Assembly: GCA_016169945.1 (NCBI GenBank)
Contig: JADLSH010000082.1
Location: forward strand, 744,001-808,000
Direction: 5' to 3'
Source: Trachythela sp. YZ-2020
Taxonomy: Eukaryota > Cnidaria > Anthozoa > Malacalcyonacea > Clavulariidae
Length of the DNA stretch: 64,000 nt
The notes under the pieces were generated by a model. The model ran no database searches. It was not told the origin of the DNA and worked only from the letters and a program-made list of their open reading frames with translations. Both the position numbers and the translations under genes were made by a program. Below, one piece after another: positions 22,270 through 33,787 of this stretch. Numbering within the stretch: position 1 is the first letter of the stretch; the number at the start of each line of letters is the position of its first letter.

Positions 22270-24010
22270 ATCATAAACGTTTAATAGATAAAACTTGCTG
22301 TTCAGAGTTCTTCGTTTCACTTGAGTGGCTTGCTACTTCGAACGCATCGCGGCCATTGTCCCACAAAAAAACTCCTCTACAAGGACCAACGGTTATATTG
22401 TCTGTATTCAGGATTAATTCAATCAATTTCGCTTGATCAATTGCAACACTCATCCCACTCATCCCACTTTTTGTGACACCAGTAGGTTTGTGAATCATTT
22501 GCTTCAAGTCAAATATATCCAAGATTGTCAGATATTGTTTGGTAAGCGTGTTTGAGGGCTGTAACATATCAATGTTCATATCTCCTGTCAATATAAGTAA
22601 GCCACCCCAAGTGACTGTAATGTGGCTAAGAAGAACTTCCAGGCTTGGTAACCAGTCAGAGGACTTAGGATGCGCGTAGATCTGTATATGATTCCAATAT
22701 GTGCCCGGGATTTCCAACCAGAGGTGTTCAAGATCAGATTGAAGGTTTTCGATATGTTTCCGGCGTTTAAACTTAATAGACTCACGGATATAAGCACCAA
22801 CCCCACCGCCTCTTATTGATTCTCTATTTCGGATAACTGTAGTTTATCCAGGTATGGCCACATTACAGCGCAGGATTATCATTTAACCAGGTCTCACTTA
22901 ACGTTATAATATCCATAGGATAAACATTTACTGTTGCTAACAGTTCATTGAATGTCGAGGCCATACTTTGGGTGTTTAGGTGCATGACTCAAACGTTTTT
23001 GGATTGTTCTTGCAGTATATGAAGATTTTTTCCGGTGATGTTTGTTTGTTTGTTTGGGTGTTGTGTTGTATTCAGTTATGTCGAGTCCTTCATCGAACAT
23101 ATTTTCATCAGAAAAACCATAGAAAGGGAGAACTGATCCTATACATTGAGGGCATATCCAATCACTATTTCGGTGATTTGATATTTAGGCACTTAATATG
23201 GCACTGATTGAAATAGACATTACAAGTAACATACTTTTGGATTCGAATTCGTCTAACCGTCTTTTCGTATTTGTCGCATTTAACTGATTTCTGTTTAGTA
23301 ATAGGACCAAGATTTTCTGATATGTCTTCACAGCGTAATAGGATCCGGCGAGATGCACTTGAGTTGGCATAGTAGGAACATGACCGGTTAGTTGTTTTCT
23401 GCTTTGGATGAGAAAACCGAGTTCGAGGAGTTTTGGATAGAAACACGCTTAGATCACAACCTTTGTATTTCTTTACTAAATAGAATGAGTGATTTATTGT
23501 GCCGATTAGTGGCAGTGTCGCTTCATTTGATGGTTCAGTGTACATGTTTTGCGCATAATTAACATTGCAGATTTCTTGTTTTATTACACTTAAGTTCAAA
23601 TTCAAGTTCAGATAGTTTCTCGGCAAGATTTTCACCAATATTGTTGAACGTTCAGTCAAGGGTCTCTTCCTAAAGCCAAACGTGCTTCCCATACATGTTA
23701 GGAGGTCAATTTCTGTCTTCATCCCCTCCTGGTATAGGCTATCAGCAATGGGAAATTATTGTGTTGTTGTACTCAAGTTCAAATTCGGATTAATATCCTG
23801 CTAAATGTTCGCCAGTATTCGTGAAATTTCGGGAAAATTAATCTTCCCAGTGCTAGAAGAAATCTTTATGAACGTTAGGGAGTCGACTTTCGTTTCCTCT
23901 ATCCTCGTATACAGTAAGAAATATATCAAAAATACGGAGCGTGAAAAAATCCTTCCGCTCGCCATCTTGGCCAGATTTGGAATGGAAACGATATGCTTAA
24001 CGCCCATATT
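22270..24010 (-). mobile_element. LINE 5' half: N-terminal region and AP-endonuclease
   Basis: Minus-strand broken frames give, in order, an N-terminal region (23722-23165) with RRILLRCEDISENLGP and then spaced CD..C..C residues. An endonuclease follows (about 22980-22271): MDIITLSETWLND, a frameshift near 22720, SDWLPSLEVLL, then LILTGDMNIDML (the GDxN catalytic motif) and YLTILDIFDLKQMI. The arrangement matches CR1/L2-type ORF2. The RT part is absent at the left edge. The upstream stretch to 24010 includes an ATG (MASGRIF...) and may be the 5' untranslated region. Confidence 0.75.
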
Positions 24011-24292
24011 CTAAAAGCTCACTCACACTCACACTCACTGAGTGAGAGATCACAATCACCTCATAACCATTCCATGACGGTATTTCCGCTCTACTGAGGG
24101 CTTGATTTTGAGTATTTTACCCAAAATCTTACCATTAATTGAGGGAGGACTCTATCATTGTTTTATAGGATCAAAGTACTGGGAAATATAACAAGAACTT
24201 CGACGTTTCGAGCGAACACTCTTCGTCTCTAACTTCCTGAGTAACTAACATCCAGACGAAGTGCCTTTGCTCCATACGTTGAAGTTATTGTT
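24011..24292. other. Spacer with CACTCA microsatellite
   Basis: (ACTCAC)n-like words at 24018-24045. A stretch ACGTTTCGAGCGAACACTC (24205-24225) resembles sequence common near Penelope-like elements; that is only a resemblance. Confidence 0.3.
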
Positions 24293-25612
24293 ATAATAAT
24301 AATATCATTTCATTTATCCATCTTTAGTGTAAAAAATACAATGGATTTACAACTATCTTTTATTTATAAATATTGTTTATAACAATGAGTTCGCGCAAAG
24401 TTAAACGACAGTTCGTATCTTTTAGTATTAGAGAAAACTTGTGGGAGGATTTTTGACGTTCTTAGGTCATAATTGTTTATTGCTAAGTTAGTGATATATT
24501 TTCTGCATGGATGCGTTTCATCGCTACATATCTTTTTGTACTCGTAAGTGCCCGACGCTGTTTGAGAGTTTGAAGCGAATCACTGGATAACCACAGAATT
24601 CTCATACTTCTATCCTGGATATTTTTCATCTCGTCAATTAGGTACTGTGGTAGACCCCCTCATGCATATAGGTGCCGTGTGTTGCAATATATGTCTTATT
24701 TTTGTTTGGTAGCAAGTCTTATTTTTGTTTGGTAGCATGTTTGGTAGCATTTAAGGTCATCTTTAATCCAGACACCCAGCAACTTAAGGAGTTCAATATT
24801 TCTATCTTATCACTACCAATCATAAGTGGTGGTGGCTCAGGAATTGCATCTTTAAAGCAGATTCACGTGTATTAGGTCTTTTTGGCGTGAAGTTTAATCT
24901 TGTTTCTAAATGCTCAGTTATTCATAATTGGGTCAAGTGCTTCTTGCATGTGACTGGTAGAACAATAAGGAATCACTTCATCTTGAGTGCAATCGTCGGC
25001 ATATTTGTACGCGTTGATATCTAAATGGTTAGCGATGTAATCGTCAAGGTCAGTCACTTGGACATTAAACAATATCACATGGCCATGGAGGTCTTCTGAA
25101 GGGCAGGATCTTGTGGATGACAGGACACCTCCCAGATTCACTTGTTGATTCATCGCGTCTTGAAAGCTCCGCTTCCATAGCCAAAAGCACTTCGACACAT
25201 CCATTACAGCGACTTTTCTTAGAAGTATTCCGTGGTCCCCCACCCCACCAAAATTTCCGCCACTGCTGATTTGTCCGATATATGGTGGCGAGGGGCTACA
25301 ACCATTAGCAGTGATCCAATTTCTCCAACATCCGGAATTTCGGTTGGAATAGGATCCTGCCAAGGCTTGACAGAGCTTCGTTGCAGGAGTTCCGCTACGT
25401 CTGCTGCAGCATACATTGGAGGTTGAAAATTGCAATCATTGGCCGCATCAAGTTCAAAAATAGTTTTGTACCATTTCGACGTGTTCAATTTGCGAGTACC
25501 TTCTGATTTTAGGTCGCACTTTCCGTAGCTTTGATTTCCTGCTTTATACGCGGCGTCAGCCACGGCTTATCGGAGGGGCGGGAGCAGTAGTGTCGGTAGT
25601 TTTCGACCCTTA
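24293..25612 (-). mobile_element. LINE A, 3' part with reverse transcriptase
   Basis: Minus-strand frames give KPWLTPRIKQEIKA (about 25560), DPIPTEIPD, then NAYKYADDCTQDE with the YADD catalytic box at 25003-24992, then DPIMNN. The C-terminal thumb (GGLPQYLIDEMKN, DRSMRILWL) continues to about 24500 with frameshifts. The 3' end is (ATT)n at 24293-24310. The right edge meets the Polinton terminus at about 25613. The matching 5' half of a LINE in the same orientation resumes at 39986, so the Polinton probably landed inside this LINE. Confidence 0.7.
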
Positions 25613-27775
25613 TTTTTGTGGTGGCACGAGGTGGCACGGGGTGATACGGGGTGGTACGTGGCCATTAGCATATGAGGGTGGCGTGTTACGTAATTAACAT
25701 AAAAAAGGCGGAGCAGCATCATTAACATAATATAGGGCTAAAGTATAATTATGAGAGTGTGCAACATTCATTAATTATGTATTGACGTCATAATTATATG
25801 CAGGACGAGTTTGGGCATAATGTCTTTATGTTGAGTTCAGCATATTTTGTGTGCAAAAAAAATATGGGTTTGTTGTCGCGAGATTTATAAACTCTTTCAA
25901 TCTCGTATCTAGTGAAGTATTTATTTCTGAGTCGACCAATACTAATAAGTTTACAAATTTTCAAGCGTATATTTAATAAAGTCTGTACAAGCGAGATTTA
26001 CAAACATTGTCGTTTTGACGTTAGAAACATCAATATTTTGATGCATTTGTTGCTAATGTAAACTAAAGACACAATACCTTAACTCATTAAGGGTTACGTC
26101 AAAGGATTCTTATTGATAAATTGGAATAATATTAAGCACGGTCACCCAAGCAACCGGGATGTGTTTGGGCGAGATAGTCGTTTTATGCTTACATGTCTCA
26201 TTGGAGACGAGAGTCTCGAGACGAATCATAAGAAAGTTTATAAGGAATATTTGGAGAAAAAGCTTGTAGAACAGTCTTAGTTGTAATATTTCTAAAATAA
26301 ATGTACTTTCACAAATGTAATATGTCGTTGCATGATAATAAATATTTGCCCTTGGTAACAAGCGAATGTATAAACATAGTTCTTATAGGAGTTTAGAGTA
26401 TAGAGTATAGAGAATTTATTGACAACTCCCCATTTAGGGCTTTTCAGTGACAATATACAATACAACATATAAACTATACGAACTAAGGCTAAAATATTAT
26501 TAAAATTATACTGTTATTACTCTAAGATAGTTCAAGCTGATTTCTGAGCTGATTTCTTAGATTGTACTTGAAGCTGGGAATCGAGGTGCATAACTTCAAC
26601 TGCGCGTCAATGTTGTTCCACAAGCTAACAATTCTATAGTAGAAAGTTTTTTGTCCTGAGGCACTCTTAAATAATGGTATATTTAATTTCTGAGAGCTAC
26701 GTGTTTCACGGCCTGTAATTTCGCCTCTATATATAGATTGAGAACGTAAGTATGAAGGTGCGCAACCCGTCATACATTTAAAGGCCAACGTGGCATCACA
26801 ATAATATAAGTGTGATTTAACTGGCAACCAACGCAACTCTTTCAACACCGGAGTAATATGTTCAAATTTGCGTGTGCCACTGACGATGCGAGCTGCAAAA
26901 TTTTGAACACATTGTAATTTGCGTATGTTGCTATTTGAAGTGTTTGACTACACTGACGAACAAAAAAATAACTTGCTAAAAACTAAAGCATTAACAATCT
27001 TAATTAATAGGTCTTTGCTAAATGCATGCTTTGTCCGGCTAATCTGAGCTAAACTTGACATGCATGAAGATACAGTCGCAACAGTATGTTTGTCAAAAGA
27101 CAAGTTTGAATCAAATTTGACTCCTAGGTCTTTGGCAAAATCAGATGGAGCAATTTCTTTTCCAAGCAAGAATAGTTTAAAATCCGTTAATTTCAACAAC
27201 ATTTGCCGGCTGCCGTAAACCATTAATTTTGTTTTGTCAGGATTTAGCTTTAGTTTAAACCTTACAAAGTCTCAAGCGTTTATTAATAAAGTCTATACAA
27301 GCGAGATTTAGAAGCATATACAAACATTGTATGTAGTTTTCATACAACACTAAGCGATCCTATAGTTCGACGTGCATCTAGTGAAGTCTTTCTCAGAGAA
27401 CCAATACTAATAAATTTACAACCTTTCAAGCGTTTATTTGGTAAAGTGTATACAAGTGAGGAATGACGATTTAAAATCAAATCTTTTCATCTGAAAAACT
27501 TTTTTTTAATATATGTTTTACAAACAAAATTTTCAACATAAAGCGATAAAGATATAAATATAGTTTTTAGCGATGCGAAGATACAATCGTAACCATTTTG
27601 ATACACGGCGTTGTCAAGGTAATCTTTCCCACGTGCAAGACACAAAAGGTTGAGGTAATTAGGCGAACACGGATTTGCATAAATTGAGGATTTATAGGCC
27701 GGAAAATATTGTACAATGTACATACAGCACAAACATTTTTAAAGCACATTTATTGATTAAAATTTATTTACAGCG
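25613..27775. repeat. Left terminal inverted repeat of the Polinton
   Basis: It pairs with the right TIR along its whole length, for example TGTTGAGTTCAGCATATTTTG-type words at 25834, GGGCAAATATTTATTA near 26345 and TTTATTGATTAAAATTTATTT at 27750. About 1.3 kb remains after removing the LINE insert at 26394-27256. The outermost part has four degenerate copies of GGTGGCACGG (25620-25660). The TIR itself contains repeated modules: TTTCAAGCGT..ATT with ACCAATACTAATAA occurs near 25937 and 27400, and a shorter relative (TCTCAAGCGTTTATTAATAA) near 27270. Confidence 0.85.
26389..27261 (-). mobile_element. LINE B, C-terminal RT fragment inserted in the left TIR
   Basis: The insert runs from about 26394 to 27256, with AGTTT at both borders as the likely 5-bp target duplication. 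The right TIR shows the uninterrupted site. Minus frames encode the RT thumb and C-terminal region: DFAKDLGVKFDSNLSFDKH (about 27150), NALVFSKL, then LKELRWLPVKSHLYYCD and YYRIVSLWNNIDAQL. The 3' tail is a short (TCTATAC)n. The RT core and 5' half are missing. Confidence 0.8.
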
Positions 27776-27836
27776 TTAGTAAGGTCTGTTCCTAAGAGCA
27801 TATAGTTTAGGCGTCTTTAGCATCTGTAAAGAGTTC

Positions 27837-29910
27837 TCACATACTTGTCTGTCTTCGGGTATCCTCAGCTTTCAAAGGAATATATTTTGGTTTGTCCCTC
27901 AATAAGAAACGTTCATATCGCTCTCTTTCCTTGTGTGTCATCATAGCCCAATCACTTTCTTTCCAATCAGCCGAGTCTACCCAATTGGGGAAAAAGTTGT
28001 GTTTGAGTTTGGGTCGTTCTCCTTGTGTTGGTGGTGGTGTGAGAAAGCCAGGTTTTGGAGTAGTAGGCACAGGTTGTGTCATCTCGATAGATCTGGGAGT
28101 GGTTGGTTGTGTTATCTTGAGCAGTCAGCAAAAGCGAACAAGCTATTAGGCTACATAAGAAGATCCACCACGTATATCCGCAACCAGGAAGTAAGACGCA
28201 CGTTGTATCTAGCGTTAGTTCGACCACACCTGGGATATGCTACTCAAATATGGGCACCATAATCCATCGAACTAATACGGCATCTTGAACGGACACAGAG
28301 AAGAGCAACCAAATATATCCTTGGTCTTCCATTCTCCTCTACTGTTGACTATGCCACCAGACTTCAAACCTTGGGCCTCTTACCGATCTGCTATTGGCAT
28401 GAATATTTAGATATGGTACTCTTTTATAAACTAACTCATGAACTAGTAAGCATTCAACCTTCACTACGTCCAACTCTCCGTACTTCCAGACCCACTAGAT
28501 CCTCCACCAGTAACAGTCCTAAGTTTGTCATTCCAAAGTGTAAAACAGTAACTCGTCAAAGATCCTACATGATTCGAGCAACTCGAATGTGGAACCACCT
28601 CGTTGATGAACTGAATTTAAATACGGATAGTCTTTCATCGTTTAAGACGGCAATGTTTAAATATTACGTTTTGTCTTTGTACTCGTGTTATAATGTTGAT
28701 GATCCTCGTAGTTATAAAACTATATGTCCTAAGTGTAATTCTGTACGTAGTCTCACAACGTCATTATTTTGCTGTATGTAGGAACCGTTGTACTGTTTTA
28801 GTTGTTTAAGTATGTGTATTGTTGTAACTAATTGTAAATTGATGTTTTAACTTAACTATAATAGGGCCCGCAGTAATTGGCTTATACGCTATTGCGGATT
28901 CCCTGCCATTCTGTTATAAATTACAAGGCAAATTAAATAAATAAATAAATAAATAAAAATAAATATCTCCATAGGTTTAGGAGCAGCGTCTTCAACGATA
29001 TTTGGGATTTCAACAATTGCAGGATGGTGGACCGGAATATCCATCTTGTTTTTAAAAGTTAGAAATCGATTTAGTTGGTCAGAATACAGTTTGCATTTTT
29101 CAACCGCGGTAAGCTGTGGTGCTTCAATGATCTCTTGCATTCGCTTCTCGGTGTTATACATTGCATTTACAAGGGGTGGTTGACGATAGGACTGTTTCCG
29201 TACATATTCGACTTTGGCCTCGCCTGGCAATACATTTGTTTTGAGTCGTTGTTGATCATCCGTTGTAGGTTTTAAATCCAACATCAAATACCCATGAGGA
29301 CGGCTCGTAGCTTCTTCATAACTCCTCATAAACTCTCGCACTCTGCCAGGATGAACTTGTCTGACAAGCATAGAGATTTGTTGCCTATCTCTTGGTGACT
29401 TAAACAACACGATATAATGAGCGTTGAGACTAATATTTCTCATTTATTTGCCTTGATGAAATATATTTTGGACAATGTAGATGACGGACAAATTTCTGTG
29501 ATGAGTCCCTTTTGTGAAAAGATCCGCTATACGTTTCTCCCTGCCAGATTGTGCCATGAGATCATCTAGTACGATCAAATTTTGTCGATATTTTCAGGTA
29601 TTCTTTCATTGAATTCTATTCCAGATATCGTTCTCATCATATCAAAATAGGATGGCTACCATTGACCATAACACCACATGATACGCTGAGGAGGTGGACT
29701 TATGGTTTTCTGGGCACTCTCCAATAGACTTTTCACCCATACAGTCTTACCACTTTGTGTACAATTTGCTACGATACAAGTGAAGGGATGTTGCAGAACT
29801 GTAGACCGTTTGACGGTAACACTCAACTTTCTTTGTCTGCCTTCGTACCATGCGTCTGCTCTTTGTGACGTGACGGTTACCTGGTGTGGAAAAGGTCTTT
29901 CCACAGACAT
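27837..29910 (-). pseudogene. Polinton A32/FtsK-like DNA-packaging ATPase, broken
   Basis: The first segment (29910-29656) carries a Walker A loop, TQSGKTVWVKSLLES. It stops at a TAG right after IMWCYGQW. The frame then shifts by one base near 29576, where a Walker B-like IVLDDLM lies in another frame. The third segment (29443 down) has ISLNAHYIVLFKSPRD and PHGYLMLDLKPTT, signature stretches of the packaging ATPase that pumps DNA into capsids. LINE C (28118-28963) interrupts the last third, and the C-terminal 81 codons (from 28082) continue beyond it in frame. Just upstream of the first segment a different frame has a CNVCGKTF zinc-finger start. Damage is thus one stop, one frameshift and one insertion. 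Confidence 0.85.
28113..28968 (+). mobile_element. LINE C, 5'-truncated, inserted in the ATPase gene
   Basis: The insert 28118-28963 is flanked by TATCT on both sides (28113-28117, 28964-28968). It encodes the C-terminal end of a CR1-like ORF2: AKANKLLGYIRRSTTYIRNQ, LVRPHLGYATQIWAP, then one in-frame TAA (28260-28262), HLERTQRRATKYILGLPF, then RSYMIRATRMWNHLVDEL to a stop at 28781. A short 3' untranslated region and a (TAAA)n tail follow. Borders are exact because the ATPase frame reads through when the insert and one TATCT are taken out. Confidence 0.88.
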
Positions 29911-30002
29911 TACATGGATAAGAAATGTTTACAGGCTCACAGTCAAACGTAAAATGAATTCGGACTATGAGTACCGTCACATTTATGCGAGTATCTGCGT
30001 AT

Positions 30003-30778
30003 AGACATCCTAAGATACTTTATGATATCCTAAAATGATATCCTAAGATACTGTATGATATCCTAAGATACTTTATGATATCCTAAGATACTGTATGATA
30101 TCCTAAAATGATATCGTAAGATATTGCATGATATCCTAAGATACTGTATGATATCCTAAAATGATATCCTAAGATACTGTATGATATCAGAAGATACGGT
30201 ATGATATCCTAAAATGATATCCTAAGATATTGTATGATATCCTAAAATTATATTCTAAGATACTGAATGATATCCTAAAATGATATCCAAATATTATATC
30301 TTGAAATGATATCCTAAGATACTGTATGATATCCTAAGATATTGCATGATATCCTAAAATGATATCCTAAGGTACTGTATGATATCCTAAGATACTGTAT
30401 GATATCCTAAAATGATATCCTAAGATACTGTATGATATCCTAAAATGATATCCTAAGATACTGTATGATATCCTAAAATGATATCCTAAGATACTGTATG
30501 ATATCCTAAAATGATATCCTAAGATACTGTATGATATCCTAAAATGATATCCTAAGATACTGTATGATATCCTAAAATGATATCCTAAGATACTGTATGA
30601 TATCCTAAAATGATATCCTAAGATACTGTACGATATCCTAAAATGATATCCTAATATACTGTACGATATCCTAAAATGATATCCTAAGATACTGTATGAT
30701 ATCCTAAAAATGATATCCTAAGATATTGTATGATATCCTAAAATGATATCCTAAGATATTGTACGATATCCTTATATA
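30003..30778. repeat. 33-bp minisatellite inside the Polinton
   Basis: About 23 tandem copies of a 33-bp unit made of two halves, GATATCCTAAGATACTGTAT and GATATCCTAAAAT. The right half of the array (30400-30700) is nearly perfect; the left is variable, with units of 20 bp and 13 bp in irregular order. It separates the leftward ATPase gene from the rightward small ORFs, where polymerase, integrase or capsid genes would be expected. Confidence 0.92.
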
Positions 30779-30903
30779 TGTATGTCTTCCAATAAGGTCT
30801 TCATTACGTTGTTGGTTGTCGAGCAGATAAGACTAATCTTACCAAACACAGATCGTTTATAGAGCTTGTATGTTTTTTTTAACCAGCTCAACAACAAACT
30901 CTG

Positions 30904-31143
30904 TTGAGTTCTGCATCACAAGGACAGATTCGGTTTCTATGTAATTGCATGGAAAATTTTATGGATCTTGCACTTCCTAAACACACAATGGACAAATTTA
31001 GACCTTTCGAACACGATATTAATTATCTGTCTAATAAAAATAAAAGTGTTAAAACAAAAAGGAAGATACTTGTTCAGCGCGGAAATGGTTTCTTAGGATT
31101 GGTACTGGCTCCAATCTTAGAAGGACTTGCAGAATTGGTATAA
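30904..31143 (+). pseudogene. Polinton small ORF 1 (basic, hydrophobic C-terminus)
   Basis: A 79-codon open frame contains SASQGQIRFLCNCMENFMDL, a basic middle (KTKRKILVQRG) and a hydrophobic end NGFLGLVLAPILEGL. The layout of a short helical N-terminus, a KRK..LVQRGxGF box and a Leu/Pro-rich end matches a small protein often seen in cnidarian Polinton-like elements; this is from memory and no function is established. There is no ATG at the expected position; the first in-frame ATG falls at 30950. The start may therefore be lost. Confidence 0.55.
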
Positions 31144-31164
31144 AATGATCAACATTAAAATTAA

Positions 31165-31640
31165 TTCATCTCCTCATTCCAACCATCGACAACAACAAAG
31201 GAACATCTCCGATTCATTGGCGCGTTCAAGACATACTCCGGCGTTTAAACGATAAAGTTGGTAAATAAAACGCTGAAGAAATCGTTCAGTCCATTCTCAC
31301 ATCTACAGACATTTTGACGTGGAATGCCAAAGGAGAAATCTTCTACAGAGGGCAAAATATACGCGGGACAAATATTGTAGATATTTTACAATATATAGTT
31401 TTACCTTATAATGCTATGATTCTAGAGCCTTATGGATTGAATATATTTCTCTTGCGGTATTGGAAATTGATAAAGGTCTTATCACCAACGGACGAGTCCT
31501 CGAAATGCTAGCACGGATGGAGTCACGGCAAGATGAAGATACTGAGCATTCGTCTGAAGATACAAGATGTAACAATTGCCATTGTAATGAAATATTAGAT
31601 GTGGGTACAAATAGAAGGTACTTTTATGAGTCCAAATAAA
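31165..31640 (+). pseudogene. Polinton small ORF 2, frameshifted
   Basis: Plus-strand codons give SPIHWRVQDILRRLNDKVGK, a TAA, NAEEIVQSILTSTDIL, TWNAKGEIFYRGQNIRGTNI and VDILQYIVLP. A frameshift near 31455 follows; the end reads LITNGRVLEMLARME and stops near 31640. The WN..GE...G..I.G(S/T)NIVD motif occurs in a small gene next to PX-like genes of Polinton-type elements. Its function is unknown. One stop and one frameshift make it a pseudogene. Confidence 0.55.
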
Positions 31641-31691
31641 ATATAAAAGTGATACATTTTCCTATCAGTTGAACGTTGCAAGCCGACCAAG

Positions 31692-32294
31692 ATGCATGAA
31701 AAGATGAGAGGTGTACTTATCCCCGACGTAAAACTACTTACTGATCATTATACAAGAAATCAACGTGCTGGAGAAGCGCTGACTGGAGGGAGAAACAGAG
31801 GTTTACTGGTCCCAGATGTAAAACTATTGACACAACATTATACAAGAAATCAACATGGTGGTAGTATTGAAGGATTTCATGGAGCAAGAACGCGGAAGGG
31901 AAATGGAATCGGGGGTATTTTCAAGAGCCTTGCAAGATTTGCAATACTTTTATTCAAACAAGGCGCTAAAACAGCTGGTAAAAGAGCGTTACAAGCACCA
32001 ACAGAAGTTGGTCAAGATGTACTAGATGGGAAAAATGTATTAAAATCAATAAAGTCTCGTGGACGAGAAGTTGTCAAAGACCTTGCTGAACAGGGAGTTA
32101 AGAAGTTACTACGACAATCAGGCCGAGGAAACAAGAGACAAAGAGTTTCAGGCTGTAATATAGCATCCGCAAAAAAGCAAAAAGTGTGTTACCATCCAGA
32201 AGAGGAGAACGTAAAACCTACCAGATGGATAAGTGATGAAGAAAGTAGCGATGAGATTAACTCGGACAGTGAATACTCCCAAGATGACATTTAA
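31692..32294 (+). CDS. Polinton PX-like minor virion/core protein
   Basis: An intact 200-aa frame opens at ATG 31692. The N-terminus has a duplicated module: GVLIPDVKLLTDHYTRNQ then GLLVPDVKLLTQHYTRNQ, about 35 residues apart. Next comes a glycine-rich linker, a hydrophobic helix (GIFKSLARFAILLFKQGAKT), a basic helical stretch with QAPTEVGQDVLDGKNVLKSI, and an acidic tail (DEESSDEINSDSEYSQDDI). This layout corresponds to the PX protein of Polintons, compared by others with adenovirus minor core proteins. The stop lies 8 bp before the right TIR begins. It is the only undamaged Polinton gene here. Confidence 0.75.
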   Translation: MHEKMRGVLIPDVKLLTDHYTRNQRAGEALTGGRNRGLLVPDVKLLTQHYTRNQHGGSIEGFHGARTRKGNGIGGIFKSLARFAILLFKQGAKTAGKRALQAPTEVGQDVLDGKNVLKSIKSRGREVVKDLAEQGVKKLLRQSGRGNKRQRVSGCNIASAKKQKVCYHPEEENVKPTRWISDEESSDEINSDSEYSQDDI

Positions 32295-32301
32295 GACACT
32301 C

Positions 32302-33447
32302 TGTAAAATAAATTTTAATCAATAAATGTGTTTTAAAAATGTCTGTGCTGTATGTATATTTTACAATATTTTCCCGTCCTATAAATTCTCAATTTATGCA
32401 AATCCGTGTTCGCCTAATTACCTCAACCTTTGGGTCTTGCACGTGGGAAAGATTACCTTGACAACGCCGTGTATCAAAATGGTTACGCTTGTATCTTCGC
32501 ATCGCTAAAAACTATATTTATATCTTTAAAACTTTATGTTGAAAATTTTGTTTGTAAAACCCTATATTAAATTAAAAATTTTTTTTCAGAGGAAAAGATT
32601 TGATTTTAAATAGTAATTCCTCACTTATATAGACTTTACTAAATAAACGCTTGAAAGTTTGTAAATGTATTAGTATTGGTTCTCTAAGAAACACTTCACT
32701 AGATACACGTCGAACTATAGGATCGCTTAGTGTTGTATGAAAACTACATACAATGTTTGTATATGCTTCTAAATCTCGCTTGTATAGACTTTATTAATAA
32801 ACGCTTGAGACTTTGTAAGGTTTCAACTCCTATAAGAACTATGTTTATACATTCGCTTGTTACCAAGGGCAAATATTTATTATCATGCAACGACATATTA
32901 CATTTGTGAAAGTACATTTATTTTAGAAATATTACAACTAAGACTGTTCTACAAGCTTTTTCTCCAAATATTCCTTATACACTTTCTTATGATTCGTCTC
33001 GAGACTCTCGTCTCCAATGAGACATGTAAGCATAAAACGACTATCTCGCCCAAACACATCCCGGTTGCTTGGGTGACCGTGCTTAATATTATTCCAATTT
33101 ATCAATAAGAATCCTTTGACGTAATCCCTTAATGAGTTGAGGTATTGTGTCTTTAGTTTACATTAGCAACAAATGCATCAAAATATTGATGTTTTAACGC
33201 CAAAACGACAATGTTTGTAAATCTCGCTTGTGTAGACTTTACTAAATAGACGCTTGAAAATTTGTAAACTTATTAGTATTGGTCGACTCAGAAATAAATA
33301 CTTCACTAGATACGAGATTGAAGGAGTTTATAAATCTCGTGACAAGAAACCCATATTTTTTTGCACACAAAATATGCTGAACTCAACATCTTGCATCGCC
33401 TTGCATATCATTATGACGTCAATACATAATTAAAGAATATTTATGTT
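32302..33447. repeat. Right terminal inverted repeat of the Polinton, inner part
   Basis: It is the inverse of the left TIR from TGTAAAATAAATTTTAATCA (32302) outward. It includes three related modules built on TAAACGCTTGA (near 32643, 32797 and 33245), each followed by a TTTGTAA word. It is cut at 33447 by the BEL insertion and continues at 39594. Confidence 0.88.
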
Positions 33448-33715
33448 TGTTCCGTCCGCACCATAGACAGAATAGTACATTAATATTCTGAAGTTACGTA
33501 CTTTACATTTGTTGACATTAGCCAATCAGATTGCGCGAAATCCATGTGCTCGCGTAGTACTTACGAGCGGCTTTGCGGGGGGGTGATTTGTTTTGATCGA
33601 ATGCGAGTACGAAAATACGAGTTTATATTGATTTATGTTATGTTGAAGTAAAAATGCAAAACTATATGTTGTTTGTCTCGTTTAATCTGACTATGTGATC
33701 GAGTTAGCCGAAACA
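33448..33715 (+). repeat. BEL 5' LTR
   Basis: It starts TGTTCCGTCCGCACC and ends GTTAGCCGAAACA (TG...CA). A likely primer-binding site, TTGGTCCTTATTCGAGCC, follows immediately at 33716. Confidence 0.9.
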
Positions 33716-33787
33716 TTGGTCCTTATTCGAGCCGGATCTTGAATCAGCGATGAAATACAGTCCCCAAAACGAAGTGAAAAATATATT

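Noticed and set aside
23801..24014. Nearly coincident open frames on both strands
   Set aside because: At most the minus frame is LINE 5' leader; the plus frame is its shadow.
27567..33108. Matching open frames at 27749-27567 and 32326-32508, and at 26361-26110 and 32857-33108
   Set aside because: They are the same non-coding TIR sequence read from the two Polinton ends, not duplicated genes.
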